A DNA stretch of 64,000 bases from Subtercola frigoramans (GCF_016907385.1 NZ_JAFBBU010000001.1:1736001-1800000), one strand, 5' to 3'; positions 8,845 to 18,763 are shown, counted from the first letter of the stretch. Notes: generated by a model from the letters alone, not told the origin. A program made the numbers and translations.

Positions 8845-8931
8845 CGCAAGGTTGCCGTCGAACGGCCGCGGATAAAGAGAGCCACAGCACTGGGCTGATG
8901 GCGCCGCGCAACAAGAGAAACGGGGTCATCT

Positions 8932-9201
8932 ATGCCATTAACGCCAGATGCCAAGAAAGCCATCATTGACGAATACGCCACCCACCCAGGTGACACCGGG
9001 TCTCCCGAGGTTCAGGTTGCGATGCTCACCACACGCATCCTCGACCTCACCGAGCACCTGAAGTTTCACAAGCACGACCACCACTCACGTCGTGGCCTGC
9101 TTCTGCTGGTTGGCCAGCGTCGTCGTCTGCTCGGTTACCTCCAGAGCGTCGACATCGAGCGTTACCGCGCGCTGATCGCGCGTCTGGGGCTGCGCCGCTA
9201 A
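8932..9201 (+). CDS. rpsO: 30S ribosomal protein S15
   Basis: 89 residues, the exact family length. S15 binds the central domain of 16S rRNA and nucleates the platform of the small subunit. The signatures [16 protein letters not shown] and [24 protein letters not shown] are unmistakable. It lies upstream of pnp, the usual bacterial neighbourhood, but here a membrane-protein gene and a strong terminator separate the two. Confidence 0.98.
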   Translation: MPLTPDAKKAIIDEYATHPGDTGSPEVQVAMLTTRILDLTEHLKFHKHDHHSRRGLLLLVGQRRRLLGYLQSVDIERYRALIARLGLRR

Positions 9202-9237
9202 CACGACGCAGAACCGTTCAGGCTTGAGCTTGGATCG

Positions 9238-9272
9238 ATGGGTCGCTTCCCTGCGGGGAAGCGACCCATTTT
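9238..9272 (+). terminator. Strong intrinsic terminator after rpsO
   Basis: A 14-bp perfect stem, ATGGGTCGCTTCCC (9238-9251) with its complement at 9256-9269, closes a four-base TGCG loop and runs into TTTT. It begins 36 bases after the rpsO stop and should end that transcript. Confidence 0.85.
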
Positions 9273-9324
9273 CATGTGCCTGGGCGATGGCTGCAGCCCG
9301 GGGAGATCTGCGACACTGGAGTGG

Positions 9325-9939
9325 ATGACGAAGAGCACTCCGCGCGCCTCCCTGCCACTCTGGCGATGGGACCCGTTTCTGGTCGCGGTGGTTCTCGGCC
9401 TCTCGATCGTTGCTGGCATCTTCCAGAGACTCGCTGTGCCCGTGCTGAGCCAGGTCATGGTCATCTCCTTGCTGGTGATCGCTGTGGCGGCCGCTCTCGT
9501 TTTGCTCGCTCCCTTCGCGATTCCCCGCTTGCGACGTGATGCCGAGGGATCATTGACGCTGACAGAGCGCACCGTGCTGCTGCCCGTCGCTGATTCGTCG
9601 CCCCGCGAGACATTTCCCGTCGTCGACTCGGCCCGCTACCAGGCCAGTATCGACGCCGCCTACGCACGCGGCGGTGGTTCCCAGATCGCCGTTCTCGTAC
9701 CACGTGCGACGCGGTGGCTGCGAAGGGACTACCGCGTTGCAGTGGACCTCACGATCGGCACCCGCGTCTATCGGGCAGGCTTTCTCCCGCAGCAGATCGA
9801 CACGCACCTCGACGCACGGCTGATCACGCCGGCCGAACGACATGAGTACGTGACGGTCGACGCCCGCATCCATCAGATCAAGCGGCCCTACACCCTGACG
9901 GTGGAGTTGCCAGAGTCGCTGCTGCGCCCCGAGGAATAG
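9325..9939 (+). CDS. Hypothetical membrane protein
   Basis: 204 residues. After a short cytosolic start, two hydrophobic segments occupy about residues 15-35 and 40-65. The remainder (~140 residues) is soluble, with mixed beta-like sequence and a repeated pattern of basic patches. I recognise no catalytic motif. ATG 9325 is preceded by GGAG; upstream in-frame codons fall inside the rpsO terminator hairpin and are rejected. The gene lies alone between rpsO and the pnp leader. Confidence 0.65.
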   Translation: MTKSTPRASLPLWRWDPFLVAVVLGLSIVAGIFQRLAVPVLSQVMVISLLVIAVAAALVLLAPFAIPRLRRDAEGSLTLTERTVLLPVADSSPRETFPVVDSARYQASIDAAYARGGGSQIAVLVPRATRWLRRDYRVAVDLTIGTRVYRAGFLPQQIDTHLDARLITPAERHEYVTVDARIHQIKRPYTLTVELPESLLRPEE

Positions 9940-10252
9940 ACGACATTACCTCAGAAAGTGTGGCGCTACTAGGTGTGCGAGAGGGGCACTGGTAGCATCA
10001 GATTGTTACAAACGGAGCAGGCTGGTACGAAGCTGGTCACCGGTGGTGGTATCCCGAAGCGGCATGAGCGCGGGCGTCGGTGTATTTCTACTGTTGGCCA
10101 GAGAAAAATTCGCTCCCAGGCAGCGCTACAACGCGGCCAGCGCCACATCACGATGGCCCTGCTCCGACCAGGAGGATCGCCTTCCACACGGGAGGGCGAC
10201 GTTCTCCGCGCCTGAATGGTGCGGGAAGAAAATCAAAGGAGAAAACCCCCAT
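9940..10252 (+). other. pnp upstream region with hairpin
   Basis: 313 bases with no convincing gene. It must hold the pnp promoter and leader. A long imperfect hairpin at 10171-10207 (GGAG..TCGCC.TTCC, ACAC loop, then the complementary arm) ends about 45 bases before the pnp start. In other bacteria the pnp leader hairpin is an RNase III/PNPase autoregulation target; that role is only an inference here. Confidence 0.4.
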
Positions 10253-12541
10253 ATGGAGGGTCCAGAAATCAAATTCGCCGAAGCCGTTCTCGACAACGGT
10301 TCGTTCGGCACTCGTACGATCCGTTTCGAAACGGGTCGTCTGGCGCAGCAGGCACAGGGTGCCGTCGCCGCCTACCTCGATGAAGAAACCATGCTGTTGA
10401 GCGCCACGAGCGTCTCGAAGCACCCGAAAGACAACTTCGACTTCTTCCCGCTCACCATCGACGTCGAAGAGCGCTCGTATGCAGCAGGCAAGATCCCCGG
10501 CTCGTTCTTCCGTCGTGAAGGCCGCCCCTCGACCGAGGCCATCCTCGTCTGCCGCCTGATCGACCGGCCGCTGCGCCCGTCGTTCGTCACCGGACTCCGC
10601 AACGAGGTCCAGGTCGTCATCACCGTGCTGAGCATCGCTCCCGGCGAGTTCTACGACGCTCTGGCCATCAACGCCGCCTCGGCGTCGAGCCAGATCTCGG
10701 GTGTTCCGTTCTCCGGCCCGATCGGTGCGGTTCGCCTCGCGCTGATCGGTAGCCAGTGGGTCGCATTCCCGACCGCCGCGCAGCTCGCAGACGCCGTGTT
10801 CGACATCGTGGTTGCCGGTCGTGTCGTCACCGACAAGAACGGCAATGACGACGTCGCCATCATGATGGTCGAGGCTGAGGCCACCGAGCACAGCTGGAAC
10901 CTGATCCAGGCCGGCGCCACCAAGCCCGACGAGGCTGTTGTCAGCCAGGGTCTCCAGGCCTCGAAGCCCTTCATCAAGCAGCTCGTCGGCGCGCAGGTCG
11001 TTCTCGCCCAACAGTCCGCGAAGGAGATCGCACACTACCCGGTCTTCCTGCCGTACTCGAAGGAGTCCTACGGCAACGTCGCCGGTCTCGCCTACGACGA
11101 GCTCGTGCGTATCTACCAGATCGCCGACAAGATCGAGCGCCAGGATGCCGATGATGCCCTCAAGGAGCGTGTCAAGGTCGCCATCACCGAGAAGGTCGAA
11201 GCTGGCGCCATCCCCGCGACTGTGCTCACCGAGTTCTCGGCGGCGTACAAGTCGGTCACCAAGGTGGTCGTTCGCGGCCGTATCCTCCGTGACGGAATCC
11301 GCATCGACGGCCGTGGACTCTCCGACATCCGCCCGCTGGATGCCGAGGTCGAGGTCATTCCCCGCGTGCACGGTTCGGCGATCTTCCAGCGCGGCGAGAC
11401 CCAGATCCTGGGCGTCACCACGCTGAACATGCTGAAGATGGAGCAGCAGATCGACTCGCTGAGCCCCGTCACCAAGAAGCGTTACATGCACCACTACAAC
11501 TTCCCGCCCTACTCGACCGGTGAGACCGGCCGGGTCGGTACCCCGAAGCGTCGCGAGATCGGCCACGGCTTCCTCGCCGAGCGTGCCCTCGTGCCGGTCC
11601 TGCCCAGCCGTGAAGAATTCCCCTACGCCATCCGCCAGGTCTCAGAAGCTCTGGGATCGAACGGTTCGACGTCGATGGGTTCGGTCTGCGCGTCGACTCT
11701 GTCGCTGCTCAACGCTGGTGTGCCGCTGCGCGCCCCGGTTGCCGGCATCGCCATGGGCCTCGTCTCCGACGAGGTCGACGGTGAGACCCGCTACGCTGCC
11801 CTCACCGACATCCTCGGTGCAGAAGATGCTCTCGGCGACATGGACTTCAAGGTCGCCGGAACGAGTGAGTTCATCACGGCCATCCAGCTCGACACCAAGC
11901 TCGACGGCATTCCGACGTCGGTGCTCGATGGCGCACTCGGCCAGGCCAAGGCTGCACGCACTGCGATCCTCGAGGTGCTGAACGCTGCGATCTCCACGCC
12001 TGACGAGATGGCACCGACCGCCCCCCGCGTGATCTCGGTGCAGATCCCGGTCGACAAGATCGGCGAGCTGATCGGCCCGAAGGGCAAGACGATCAACCAG
12101 ATCCAGGACGACACCGGAGCCGACATCTCGATCGAAGACGATGGCACCGTATATATCGGCGCTGTCGACGGCCCCTCGGCCGAGGCTGCTCGCATGGCGG
12201 TCAACGCCATTGCGAACCCGCTGAACCCCGAGGTCGGCGAGCGGTTCCTGGGAACGGTCGTCAAGATCGCGACCTTCGGTGCGTTCGTGTCGCTCATGCC
12301 CGGTAAAGACGGCCTGCTTCACATCAGCGAGGTTCGAAAGCTCGCCGGTGGCAAGCGTGTCGAGAACGTCGAAGACGTGCTCGGCGTCGGCCAGAAGATC
12401 CAGGTCGAGATCACCAAGATCGACGACCGCGGAAAGCTCTCGCTCGCTCCGGTGATCGACGAGGCAGTCCCTGCAGACACCGAAGGTTCCGCAGCGCACA
12501 GCGCGGGCCCCGAGGCACCCGCAGAAGGCGCCGAAGTATAG
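10253..12541 (+). CDS. pnp: Polyribonucleotide nucleotidyltransferase (PNPase)
   Basis: Phosphorolytic 3'-5' exoribonuclease of mRNA turnover, a homotrimer. 762 residues: two RNase PH domains (about 1-150 and 340-560) joined by a helical linker, a KH domain with the GPKG loop ([20 protein letters not shown]), an S1 domain ([20 protein letters not shown]) and a short Ala/Glu/Gly-rich tail. The catalytic second RNase PH domain includes [21 protein letters not shown] and the acidic [12 protein letters not shown] segment. ATG 10253 follows AAAGGAGAAAA; an open frame to 10043 is leader. A perfect-stem hairpin follows the gene. Confidence 0.97.
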   Translation: MEGPEIKFAEAVLDNGSFGTRTIRFETGRLAQQAQGAVAAYLDEETMLLSATSVSKHPKDNFDFFPLTIDVEERSYAAGKIPGSFFRREGRPSTEAILVCRLIDRPLRPSFVTGLRNEVQVVITVLSIAPGEFYDALAINAASASSQISGVPFSGPIGAVRLALIGSQWVAFPTAAQLADAVFDIVVAGRVVTDKNGNDDVAIMMVEAEATEHSWNLIQAGATKPDEAVVSQGLQASKPFIKQLVGAQVVLAQQSAKEIAHYPVFLPYSKESYGNVAGLAYDELVRIYQIADKIERQDADDALKERVKVAITEKVEAGAIPATVLTEFSAAYKSVTKVVVRGRILRDGIRIDGRGLSDIRPLDAEVEVIPRVHGSAIFQRGETQILGVTTLNMLKMEQQIDSLSPVTKKRYMHHYNFPPYSTGETGRVGTPKRREIGHGFLAERALVPVLPSREEFPYAIRQVSEALGSNGSTSMGSVCASTLSLLNAGVPLRAPVAGIAMGLVSDEVDGETRYAALTDILGAEDALGDMDFKVAGTSEFITAIQLDTKLDGIPTSVLDGALGQAKAARTAILEVLNAAISTPDEMAPTAPRVISVQIPVDKIGELIGPKGKTINQIQDDTGADISIEDDGTVYIGAVDGPSAEAARMAVNAIANPLNPEVGERFLGTVVKIATFGAFVSLMPGKDGLLHISEVRKLAGGKRVENVEDVLGVGQKIQVEITKIDDRGKLSLAPVIDEAVPADTEGSAAHSAGPEAPAEGAEV

Positions 12542-12557
12542 CCACCGAATACCGGTG

Positions 12558-12611
12558 ACGGATGCCCGTGCCTACACTCTCGTCGAGGGTGGTGGGTACG
12601 GGCATCCGTTC
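12558..12611 (+). terminator. Terminator-like hairpin after pnp
   Basis: Perfect 12-bp arms ACGGATGCCCGT (12558-12569) and ACGGGCATCCGT (12598-12609), extended inward by about six pairs including wobbles. Only a weak T-stretch follows. It overlaps the promoter region of the next gene. Confidence 0.6.
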
Positions 12612-12640
12612 GTTAAGCTGAACCAGACGAAAGGCACAGC

Positions 12641-13633
12641 ATGAGCCAGGCAGCAAAGACAACGGAGTCCGTGCAGTTCAGCGAGTTCGGGGGAGTTGAC
12701 GTTCTCGATCTTGTCGAGATCCCGATGCCGCACCCGGCACCTGGGGAAGTACTCGTCGAGGTTCTGGCCTCGGGAATCAACCACATCGAGGCGTACATCA
12801 GGCAGGGTCTCTTCGCGAACGAGATCGCCGTGTCGAAGCCCCAGGCCCAGGGCAGCGACTTCGCCGGGATCGTGCTCGAGGTCGGCGAGGGTGTCACGCA
12901 GTTCAAGCGTCACTCCGAGGTGCTCGGGCACTCGAGACTCTCGGCGCAGGCGTACCACATCGTCGTTCCGGCAGAGAATCTCGTGCCGAAGCCGAAGGAC
13001 CTCTCCTGGGAGGTGGCAGGTTCTCTCTTTCTTGCCGGCCTCGCGGCCCACGACCTCGTCGAATCCGTGCATCTGAAGGCAGGGGAGACCATTGTGGTGT
13101 CGGCAGCGGCCGGCGGCGTCGGCAGCATCGAGATCCAGCTCGCGAAGCTCAAGGGTGCCAACGTGATCGGCACGTGCGGCGAGCGAAATTTCGACTATCT
13201 CAGGCAGCTCGGAATCAAGCCGGTCGTCTACGGCGAGGGCCTCGTTGACCGCATTCGCGAGCTCGCTCCCGACGGTGTTGCCGCCTACCTCGACAACTTC
13301 GGGCAAGACGGCAAGGCAATCGCGGACGAACTCGGTGTCGTGCCCTCGCGTTTCAAGTCGAGTGACGACCGCAAGAGAATAGAGCTCGCGGCGATCGTGC
13401 CCGACAGTGAGGGTGCAAAGCACAACACGACGGTTCTCACCGAGCTCGCCCACCTCGCCGCCGATCACAAGATCTCGGTACTCATCTCGGGCTATTACCC
13501 CCTGGGGTTCGTGCGCCAGGCCTTCGACGATCTGGAGAAGCGCCACGCCCGGGGCAAGATCGTGCTCGGAATGAAGCCAGCCCACAGCTACGGCGTCACA
13601 AAGGCCAGAGACATAGCCGACGCCCGGCCCTGA
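12641..13633 (+). CDS. NADP-dependent quinone-oxidoreductase-like protein (MDR family)
   Basis: 330 residues of the zinc-independent medium-chain dehydrogenase/reductase family. The N-terminal GroES-like domain contains the ASGINHIEAYIRQG segment. The Rossmann domain has AAAGGVGSIEIQLAKLKGA, the family's nucleotide-binding signature. No structural-zinc cysteine cluster is present, consistent with QOR-type NADPH:quinone or enoyl reductases. ATG 12641 follows GAAAGG. Monocistronic between pnp and the M16 protease; substrate unknown. Confidence 0.85.
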   Translation: MSQAAKTTESVQFSEFGGVDVLDLVEIPMPHPAPGEVLVEVLASGINHIEAYIRQGLFANEIAVSKPQAQGSDFAGIVLEVGEGVTQFKRHSEVLGHSRLSAQAYHIVVPAENLVPKPKDLSWEVAGSLFLAGLAAHDLVESVHLKAGETIVVSAAAGGVGSIEIQLAKLKGANVIGTCGERNFDYLRQLGIKPVVYGEGLVDRIRELAPDGVAAYLDNFGQDGKAIADELGVVPSRFKSSDDRKRIELAAIVPDSEGAKHNTTVLTELAHLAADHKISVLISGYYPLGFVRQAFDDLEKRHARGKIVLGMKPAHSYGVTKARDIADARP

Positions 13634-13705
13634 CGTGTCGATCTGACGCTCGCGGGCACGAACCGGCAGAGCCGACGTGCCCGCGATCGGCTAAGGTTAG
13701 GCACG

Positions 13706-15136
13706 ATGAACGGTGCTGTTGCTCTCCCTCTTGACCTGCCCGAGCTGTCTCTCACCGCATCGGGAGATGCGCTTGTCAGGCGATCGGTTCTCCCCAGCGG
13801 AATACGCGTACTGAGTGAGCGTGTTCCCGGTGCACGAAGCGCCACCGTCGGTTTCTGGGTGGCGGTGGGTTCACGCGACGAGCTCGGTGCGGAACCTGCG
13901 CTCGGCGACATGGCTGCTCTCCCGTCTCGCTTCGGATCCACGCATTTTCTCGAACACCTGCTGTTCAAGGGCACCCCCACACGCTCGGCTCTCGAGATCG
14001 CCGTCTCGTTCGACGAGGTGGGCGGGGAACACAATGCCCTCACCGGCAAGGAGTACACCTGCTACTACGCCAAGGTGCAGGACAAAGACCTGCCGATGGC
14101 CGTCTCAGTGCTCGCCGACATGTTCACCTCGTCTGTGCTCGATGAGGCAGAGTTCGAGAACGAACGCGGCGTGATTCTCGAAGAGCTGGCGATGGCCGAC
14201 GACGACCCGAACGACGTTGTGGGTGAGCGGTTGTTCGAAGCGGTGCTGGGCGATCATCCACTCGGTCGTCCCATCGGTGGCGACAACGACACGATTCGTG
14301 GCGTGACTCGCAGTGCCGTCTGGCAGCACTACCTGGCGAACTACCGCCCGAACGACCTCGTCGTCACGGTCGCCGGCGCCGTCGACCACGACGAACTCGT
14401 CGCGCTGGTGACGGCTTCGGTGAGTGCGGCGGGCTGGGACCTCTCTGCAGCGGCACGCCCGGTCGAACGCCGTGCCCCGCTTGCCGCGAGCGTCACACGC
14501 GGCTCGGCCCTGTCACTGACGACACGGCCCAACGAACAGGCCGTCGTCATGCTCGGGTACCCCGGGCTGGTCGCGACCGATGACCGCCGTTCGACCCTGA
14601 GTGTTCTCAATTCGGTGCTGGGCGGCGGCATGTCGTCGCGGCTCTTCCAGGAGGTGCGGGAGAAACGCGGGCTTGCGTACTCTGTGTACTCGTTCGCCTC
14701 AGGTTACTCAGACGCCGGTGTCTTCGGTCTTTACGCCGGATGCTCGCCGAAGAACGTCGGCGTCGTGAGTGAGTTGCTCGTGGCCGAGTTCACCCGTCTC
14801 GCCGAGAGCGGTGTCACGGCCGACGAACTCCGCCGCGCCAACGGCCAGCTCTCCGGGTCGGCGGCACTCTCGCTCGAGGACTCCGACACGCGCATGTCGA
14901 GGCTCGGGCGATCGGAGATCACCACCGGTGAATTCGCCGACCTCGACGTAGCACTCGGCCGGCTTGCCGAAGTGACGGCCGCTGACGTGCAGGCGCTGGC
15001 GCAGGAGATACTCTCGCGCCCGCTCTCGGTCGCGGCTGTCGGAGCGGTCGAGGCTTCAGCGTTCGACTCGGTTCTCGGCAGTGCTTCAGGCTCAACCGAG
15101 GCGACGGCCGCCGGCCCGGTTCTGGTGGGATCATGA
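13706..15136 (+). CDS. M16-family zinc metallopeptidase (pitrilysin/insulinase type)
   Basis: 476 residues, two M16 homology halves. The inverted zinc motif HFLEH (HXXEH) lies near residue 80, and the third ligand is in the downstream ERGVILEELAM helix. The C-terminal half has the usual inactive-domain R/Y pattern (FQEVREKRGLAYSVYS). Bacterial members close to pnp are often called processing peptidases; the substrate is unknown. Its stop overlaps the start of the histidine phosphatase gene by four bases (ATGA), so the two are translationally coupled. Confidence 0.9.
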   Translation: MNGAVALPLDLPELSLTASGDALVRRSVLPSGIRVLSERVPGARSATVGFWVAVGSRDELGAEPALGDMAALPSRFGSTHFLEHLLFKGTPTRSALEIAVSFDEVGGEHNALTGKEYTCYYAKVQDKDLPMAVSVLADMFTSSVLDEAEFENERGVILEELAMADDDPNDVVGERLFEAVLGDHPLGRPIGGDNDTIRGVTRSAVWQHYLANYRPNDLVVTVAGAVDHDELVALVTASVSAAGWDLSAAARPVERRAPLAASVTRGSALSLTTRPNEQAVVMLGYPGLVATDDRRSTLSVLNSVLGGGMSSRLFQEVREKRGLAYSVYSFASGYSDAGVFGLYAGCSPKNVGVVSELLVAEFTRLAESGVTADELRRANGQLSGSAALSLEDSDTRMSRLGRSEITTGEFADLDVALGRLAEVTAADVQALAQEILSRPLSVAAVGAVEASAFDSVLGSASGSTEATAAGPVLVGS

Positions 15137-15741
15137 CGGTCGGGCACGTGCTCTACCTCGTGCGCCACGGCGAGCAGGTCGATGCCGAGTACGGTGTCGC
15201 CGACGGCCCTCTGTCGCCGCGCGGTGAACGCCAGGCACGGTTGATCGCCGATCGCCTCGGCGGGGTTCCGTTCGACAACGTCTGGCATTCGCCCCTGCAG
15301 CGCGCCGCTGAGACTGCCGCGATCATGGGCAAGCAGTTGCCGGCACTCGACCCCAAACCGTCGCCGTTGCTGTTCGACTGCGTTCCAACCGAGTACTCGC
15401 CTGAAATGCCTCACGCCTTCGAACCGTTCTTCAACGCCGTGAGCGAGGAAGAGGTCGATGCAGGGCGGGCCCAGATGTCCGATGCGATCGCCGAATTCCT
15501 CACTCCGTCGCGTGAGACCCGCCATGACCTGCTGATCACGCACAACTTTGTCATCGGCTGGTTCGTACGCGAGGCTCTCAGCGCGCCGGGGTGGCGCTGG
15601 GTCGGGGTCAACCAGGCGAATTGCGGTCTCACGATCATCCGGTATCGCAGCGGCCGCATGCCTGAACTGGTGACGCACAACGATCTGGGCCACCTGCCGG
15701 TCGAATTGCGCACGGGGCTCGCCGATCCGCAGCCCTACTGA
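15133..15741 (+). CDS. Histidine phosphatase family protein
   Basis: 202 residues. The phosphoglycerate-mutase-like fold begins immediately: LYLVRHGEQ contains the catalytic RHG histidine, and the second histidine is in LITHNFVIGWF. Such proteins dephosphorylate small metabolites or, less often, proteins. The ATG overlaps the M16 stop, implying coupled expression. The 60-base gap after it, before the convergent GNAT gene, shows no obvious terminator. Confidence 0.88.
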   Translation: MTVGHVLYLVRHGEQVDAEYGVADGPLSPRGERQARLIADRLGGVPFDNVWHSPLQRAAETAAIMGKQLPALDPKPSPLLFDCVPTEYSPEMPHAFEPFFNAVSEEEVDAGRAQMSDAIAEFLTPSRETRHDLLITHNFVIGWFVREALSAPGWRWVGVNQANCGLTIIRYRSGRMPELVTHNDLGHLPVELRTGLADPQPY

Positions 15742-15801
15742 CGCGCGGGCCTACCGCGTTGTCGCCCTGCAGAAGCGGAGCGGGGTCGAGCGACAGCTGT
15801 A

Positions 15802-16344
15802 CTACGAAAGCTGTTTTGCGTACCAATTCGTCGCGTTCGCATTGTCGTTGTAGGGTTCCGTCTGCTCGTAGCCGAGTCGGGTATAGAGCCGGGCGGCGGC
15901 AGTGAGGCGCGCATTCGTGTCGAGAACGAGCTGCGTCGCACCGAACTCGTGAGCTCGCCGCTCCAACTCATTCATCAGTGCGATCGCCCAGCCCTTGCCG
16001 CGGGCGGCTTCACTGAGCCAGACGTGCTTCACCTCGAAGCGCACGGGAGTCGCCTCGGTGACTGTGCCCGCTTCGAGCTGCCTGGCACGCTCGCCAGCGG
16101 TGCCCGGAGCGTTATCCGCGGCTGCCTGGGGGAGCAGCCTGATGCCCCCGCACCCCACTGCGGCGTTGTCGTCGTCAATCACGAGCAGGAACACCCCGGC
16201 GGGGGGCGTGAAGGTCTCGGCCTCAGGGAACCGGGTGGTGTACACGCCTCCGACCTCGGTGAATTCGAGTTCCCGGCTGCCGAAGTAGTCACCCAGTAGT
16301 CGGATGGAATCCGGCTCTGTCACGGCGGCCTCACGCAGGTGCAT
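15802..16344 (-). CDS. GNAT-family N-acetyltransferase
   Basis: 180 residues. The acetyl-CoA-binding motif A is readable as VWLSEAARGKGWAIALMNEL (the R/Q-x-x-G-x-G/A turn), followed by LVLDTNARLTAAARLYTRLGYEQ, the family's beta5-alpha4 region. Substrate unknown. ATG 16344 (MHLREAAV) is chosen because the fold begins there; the frame stays open well upstream but over the divergent dapB gene. Convergent with the phosphatase gene and divergent from dapB. Confidence 0.85.
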   Translation of the reverse strand: MHLREAAVTEPDSIRLLGDYFGSRELEFTEVGGVYTTRFPEAETFTPPAGVFLLVIDDDNAAVGCGGIRLLPQAAADNAPGTAGERARQLEAGTVTEATPVRFEVKHVWLSEAARGKGWAIALMNELERRAHEFGATQLVLDTNARLTAAARLYTRLGYEQTEPYNDNANATNWYAKQLS

Positions 16345-16471
16345 ACCATCCAGCCTAGGCGAGCGCTGGTCGAGTGGCACTGGAGTGTCGAGACGGTGTG
16401 TCTCGTGAGCCGCGCGTGAAAAGGGCGGCCCCTCGCACGGAGTCATCAGCAGCGCTTGGTAGATTGGCAGC

Positions 16472-17296
16472 ATGAGTACGAAGGTTGCCGTTGTCGGCGC
16501 GACGGGCAAGATGGGCCAGCTGGCAACACGACTGATCGAAGGCAGCACCGAGTTCGAGGTGTTCGCCTCCCTCGGCTCGAAGGACTCCTTCGATCGGATG
16601 CTCGGTGCAGACCTCGTTCTCGACGTGACCGTTCCCGGGGTGAGCCAGGGAGTCGTCGACTTCGCTGTCGCCCACGGGCTCAATGTGCTGGTGGGTACGA
16701 GCGGATGGTCGGGTGACCGTATTCTCGCCCTCGAACACACTCTTGCAGCCCTCCCTGACACGGGCGTCGTGATTGTGCCGAACTTCTCGCTCGGCTCGGT
16801 TCTGGCAACGGCCTTCTCTGCCATGGCTGCGCAGTTCTACGATTCGATCGAGATCATCGAGGCTCACGGCTCCACCAAGGTCGACTCGCCTTCCGGCACT
16901 GCCGTGAGAACGGCCGAACTGATCGGCGAGGCCCGCGCCGGTGTCGGGCCCGTCTCTGCGCCGCACACCGACCAGCGGGCCAGGGGCCAGCAGGTCGCCA
17001 GCATTCCCGTTCACAGTCTGCGGCTTCGCGGAGTCGTCGCCAAGCAGGATGTGATCCTCGGCGGAACGGGGGAGGTGCTCACCATCAGCCACGAGACCAT
17101 CTCCCCGAGTGCCTATGAAACGGGAATCCTCCTCGGCCTGCGGGCGGCCGTCAGTGCGCGCGGAGTGATCGTCGGCCTCGACAAACTGCTGAATCTGTCT
17201 GCTCTTCTCGCGGCCCCACGTTCGGCCGCCGACAGCGGCTGGGCGCCGGAGCCCGAGAGTGTCTCCGGCCAGGCCGCCCGGGCGACGATCGCCTGA
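16472..17296 (+). CDS. dapB: 4-hydroxy-tetrahydrodipicolinate reductase
   Basis: Reduces 4-hydroxytetrahydrodipicolinate with NAD(P)H, in lysine and meso-diaminopimelate synthesis. 274 residues. The N-terminal Rossmann motif is VVGATGKMGQ, and the catalytic segment reads EAHGSTKVDSPSGTA. The family consensus there is E-x-HH-x-x-K-x-DAPSGTA: the first histidine (general acid in the E. coli enzyme) and the lysine are kept, but the second histidine is glycine and Ala is Ser. The stop and the next start share one base (TGATG), so the downstream gene is coupled. Confidence 0.92.
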   Translation: MSTKVAVVGATGKMGQLATRLIEGSTEFEVFASLGSKDSFDRMLGADLVLDVTVPGVSQGVVDFAVAHGLNVLVGTSGWSGDRILALEHTLAALPDTGVVIVPNFSLGSVLATAFSAMAAQFYDSIEIIEAHGSTKVDSPSGTAVRTAELIGEARAGVGPVSAPHTDQRARGQQVASIPVHSLRLRGVVAKQDVILGGTGEVLTISHETISPSAYETGILLGLRAAVSARGVIVGLDKLLNLSALLAAPRSAADSGWAPEPESVSGQAARATIA

Positions 17297-17802
17297 TGGT
17301 CGACCCTGTGAATGAGTCGACCGCCGCCAAGGCGAATGGCCCTGTGAAACGCAGAGGAGTTTCGAAGGGCAAGATCGCCGCGTTCGTCATGTCCGCCTTG
17401 CTGGTGGTCTACCTCGTGCTGGTGTTCCAGCATGCCCTGCTGTTCATCGGTACCGGTGCTCCGGCCGGAGTTGCAATCGGCGTCGCCTTGATCGTGTTCC
17501 CGATCGTCGGTGCCTGGGCGCTGTACCGTGAGCTCCTCTTCGGATTCCGCACCCAGAAGCTGGTGGGTCTGCTTCGAGACGACGACCTGTTGCCCGTGGA
17601 TGATCTGCCCAAGCATCCCAGTGGCCGCCCGTTCCGCGCCGCCGCAGACGCGGACTTCGAAACCTACCGCGACGAAGTCGAGGCGGCTCCCGAGAGCTGG
17701 CAGGCGTGGTTTCGCCTGGGTCTCGCCTATGACGCCAGCGGCGATCGCAAGCGGGCACGGAAGGCCCTACGACAGGCGATCGCTCTCTACGAGAAGGCCT
17801 AG
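17296..17802 (+). CDS. TPR-like membrane protein of unknown function
   Basis: 168 residues. Two hydrophobic segments at about residues 27-45 and 50-72 anchor the protein. The C-terminal part (about 115-165) resembles one or two tetratricopeptide units: PESWQAWFRLGLAYDASGDRK ends in ARKALRQAIALYEKA. A role as a membrane-tethered adaptor is plausible but unproven. It begins within the dapB stop codon and ends overlapping the convergent epimerase gene by four bases. I do not recognise a named family. Confidence 0.75.
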   Translation: MVDPVNESTAAKANGPVKRRGVSKGKIAAFVMSALLVVYLVLVFQHALLFIGTGAPAGVAIGVALIVFPIVGAWALYRELLFGFRTQKLVGLLRDDDLLPVDDLPKHPSGRPFRAAADADFETYRDEVEAAPESWQAWFRLGLAYDASGDRKRARKALRQAIALYEKA

Positions 17803-18698
17803 GTCGCGAGGGCGGCAGACAGTGTGTCGTCGAGTGAGGTGTCTCTGAAGGTGAACCCGTCGGCTGCGATCAGCTGTGACGACTCGTTCTGGTCGGAGAG
17901 GATGAGTTCGCGCCCGGCGTCCGCCAGTGCAGCCTTGATGGCCCAGGAAGGCGCGGGCAGCCAGTAGGGCCGGTGCACGAGCTCGGCAATCGCCCGCATG
18001 ACCTCGGATGCTGTGGCCGGGGTGGGTGCGGCGAGATTGACTGGCCCGCTCAGCTCCGAATCGAGCAGGTGCACGATCGCGGCCGCCTCGTCGTGCAGGC
18101 TGATCCACGGCCAGTGCTGTTCACCGGAGCCGAGGGGTCCCGCACCGCCGAGAAGCGCGATTCGTCGGAGGGTCGCGACGAGGCCACCCTTTCCGATCAC
18201 CACACCGGTCCTGAAATTCGTGACCTTCGTTGCAGGCTCAGCGAGGCGCGATGCGGTCTCCCAGGCGTCGACGACTCTCGGAAGGAAGCCCTCACCGATC
18301 GGTGATGCCTCGGTGAGCAGTTCGCCGGGACGGTTCCCGTAGTAACCCACCGCTGAGCCGCTGAGAAAGACGGCGGGAGGGTTCTTCGCCTTGTTGATCG
18401 CTGAAGCGAGGGTGGTGGTGGCATTGACTCGCGATTCGAGAATCACACGTTTGTAGGCCAGCGTCCACGGCAGCCGCGAGATCGACGCCCCAGACAGGTT
18501 GATCACGGCATCGGCGCGCTCGATCGTCTCGGGGTTCAGCCATCCGGCATCCGGGTCCCACATGCGTTCGTCGGGGTGGTGTGTGGGGTGTCGCACCAGG
18601 TTCACGACGACGTGACCCGATGAGCGGAGCTGCCTGGCGACTTCGGTGCCGATGAAGCCTGACCCACCGGCGATCAGAACAGTGTGCGTATCGGTCAT
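17799..18698 (-). CDS. TIGR01777-family NAD-dependent epimerase/SDR39U1-like protein
   Basis: 299 residues of the extended short-chain dehydrogenase superfamily. The nucleotide-binding loop is GGSGFIGTEVARQL. The INLSGASI and FLSGSAVGYYG segments, with the active-site Tyr in VGYYG, and the C-terminal DUF1731-like portion (LPAPSWAIKAALADAGRELIL) identify the TIGR01777 group. The physiological substrate is unknown in bacteria. Transcribed convergently with the dapB cluster. Confidence 0.88.
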   Translation of the reverse strand: MTDTHTVLIAGGSGFIGTEVARQLRSSGHVVVNLVRHPTHHPDERMWDPDAGWLNPETIERADAVINLSGASISRLPWTLAYKRVILESRVNATTTLASAINKAKNPPAVFLSGSAVGYYGNRPGELLTEASPIGEGFLPRVVDAWETASRLAEPATKVTNFRTGVVIGKGGLVATLRRIALLGGAGPLGSGEQHWPWISLHDEAAAIVHLLDSELSGPVNLAAPTPATASEVMRAIAELVHRPYWLPAPSWAIKAALADAGRELILSDQNESSQLIAADGFTFRDTSLDDTLSAALAT

Positions 18699-18763
18699 AA
18701 CGTGGCCTTGGCCTCCTGGATCGGTTTCTCCAGACTACTCGCCAGTGAAGGCTGAAGGAGGTG

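Noticed and set aside
8417..8929. 170-codon minus-strand frame opposite the Ser-rich gene
   Set aside because: Asp/Glu/Leu-rich translation mirrors the Ser codons of the plus-strand gene, which has the better ribosome-binding site.
9238..9324. N-terminal extension of the membrane protein gene after rpsO
   Set aside because: The extra codons lie in the rpsO terminator hairpin, and the internal ATG at 9325 has a GGAG upstream.
10148..11566. 472-codon minus-strand frame inside pnp
   Set aside because: Antisense of pnp, no domain, no ribosome-binding site.
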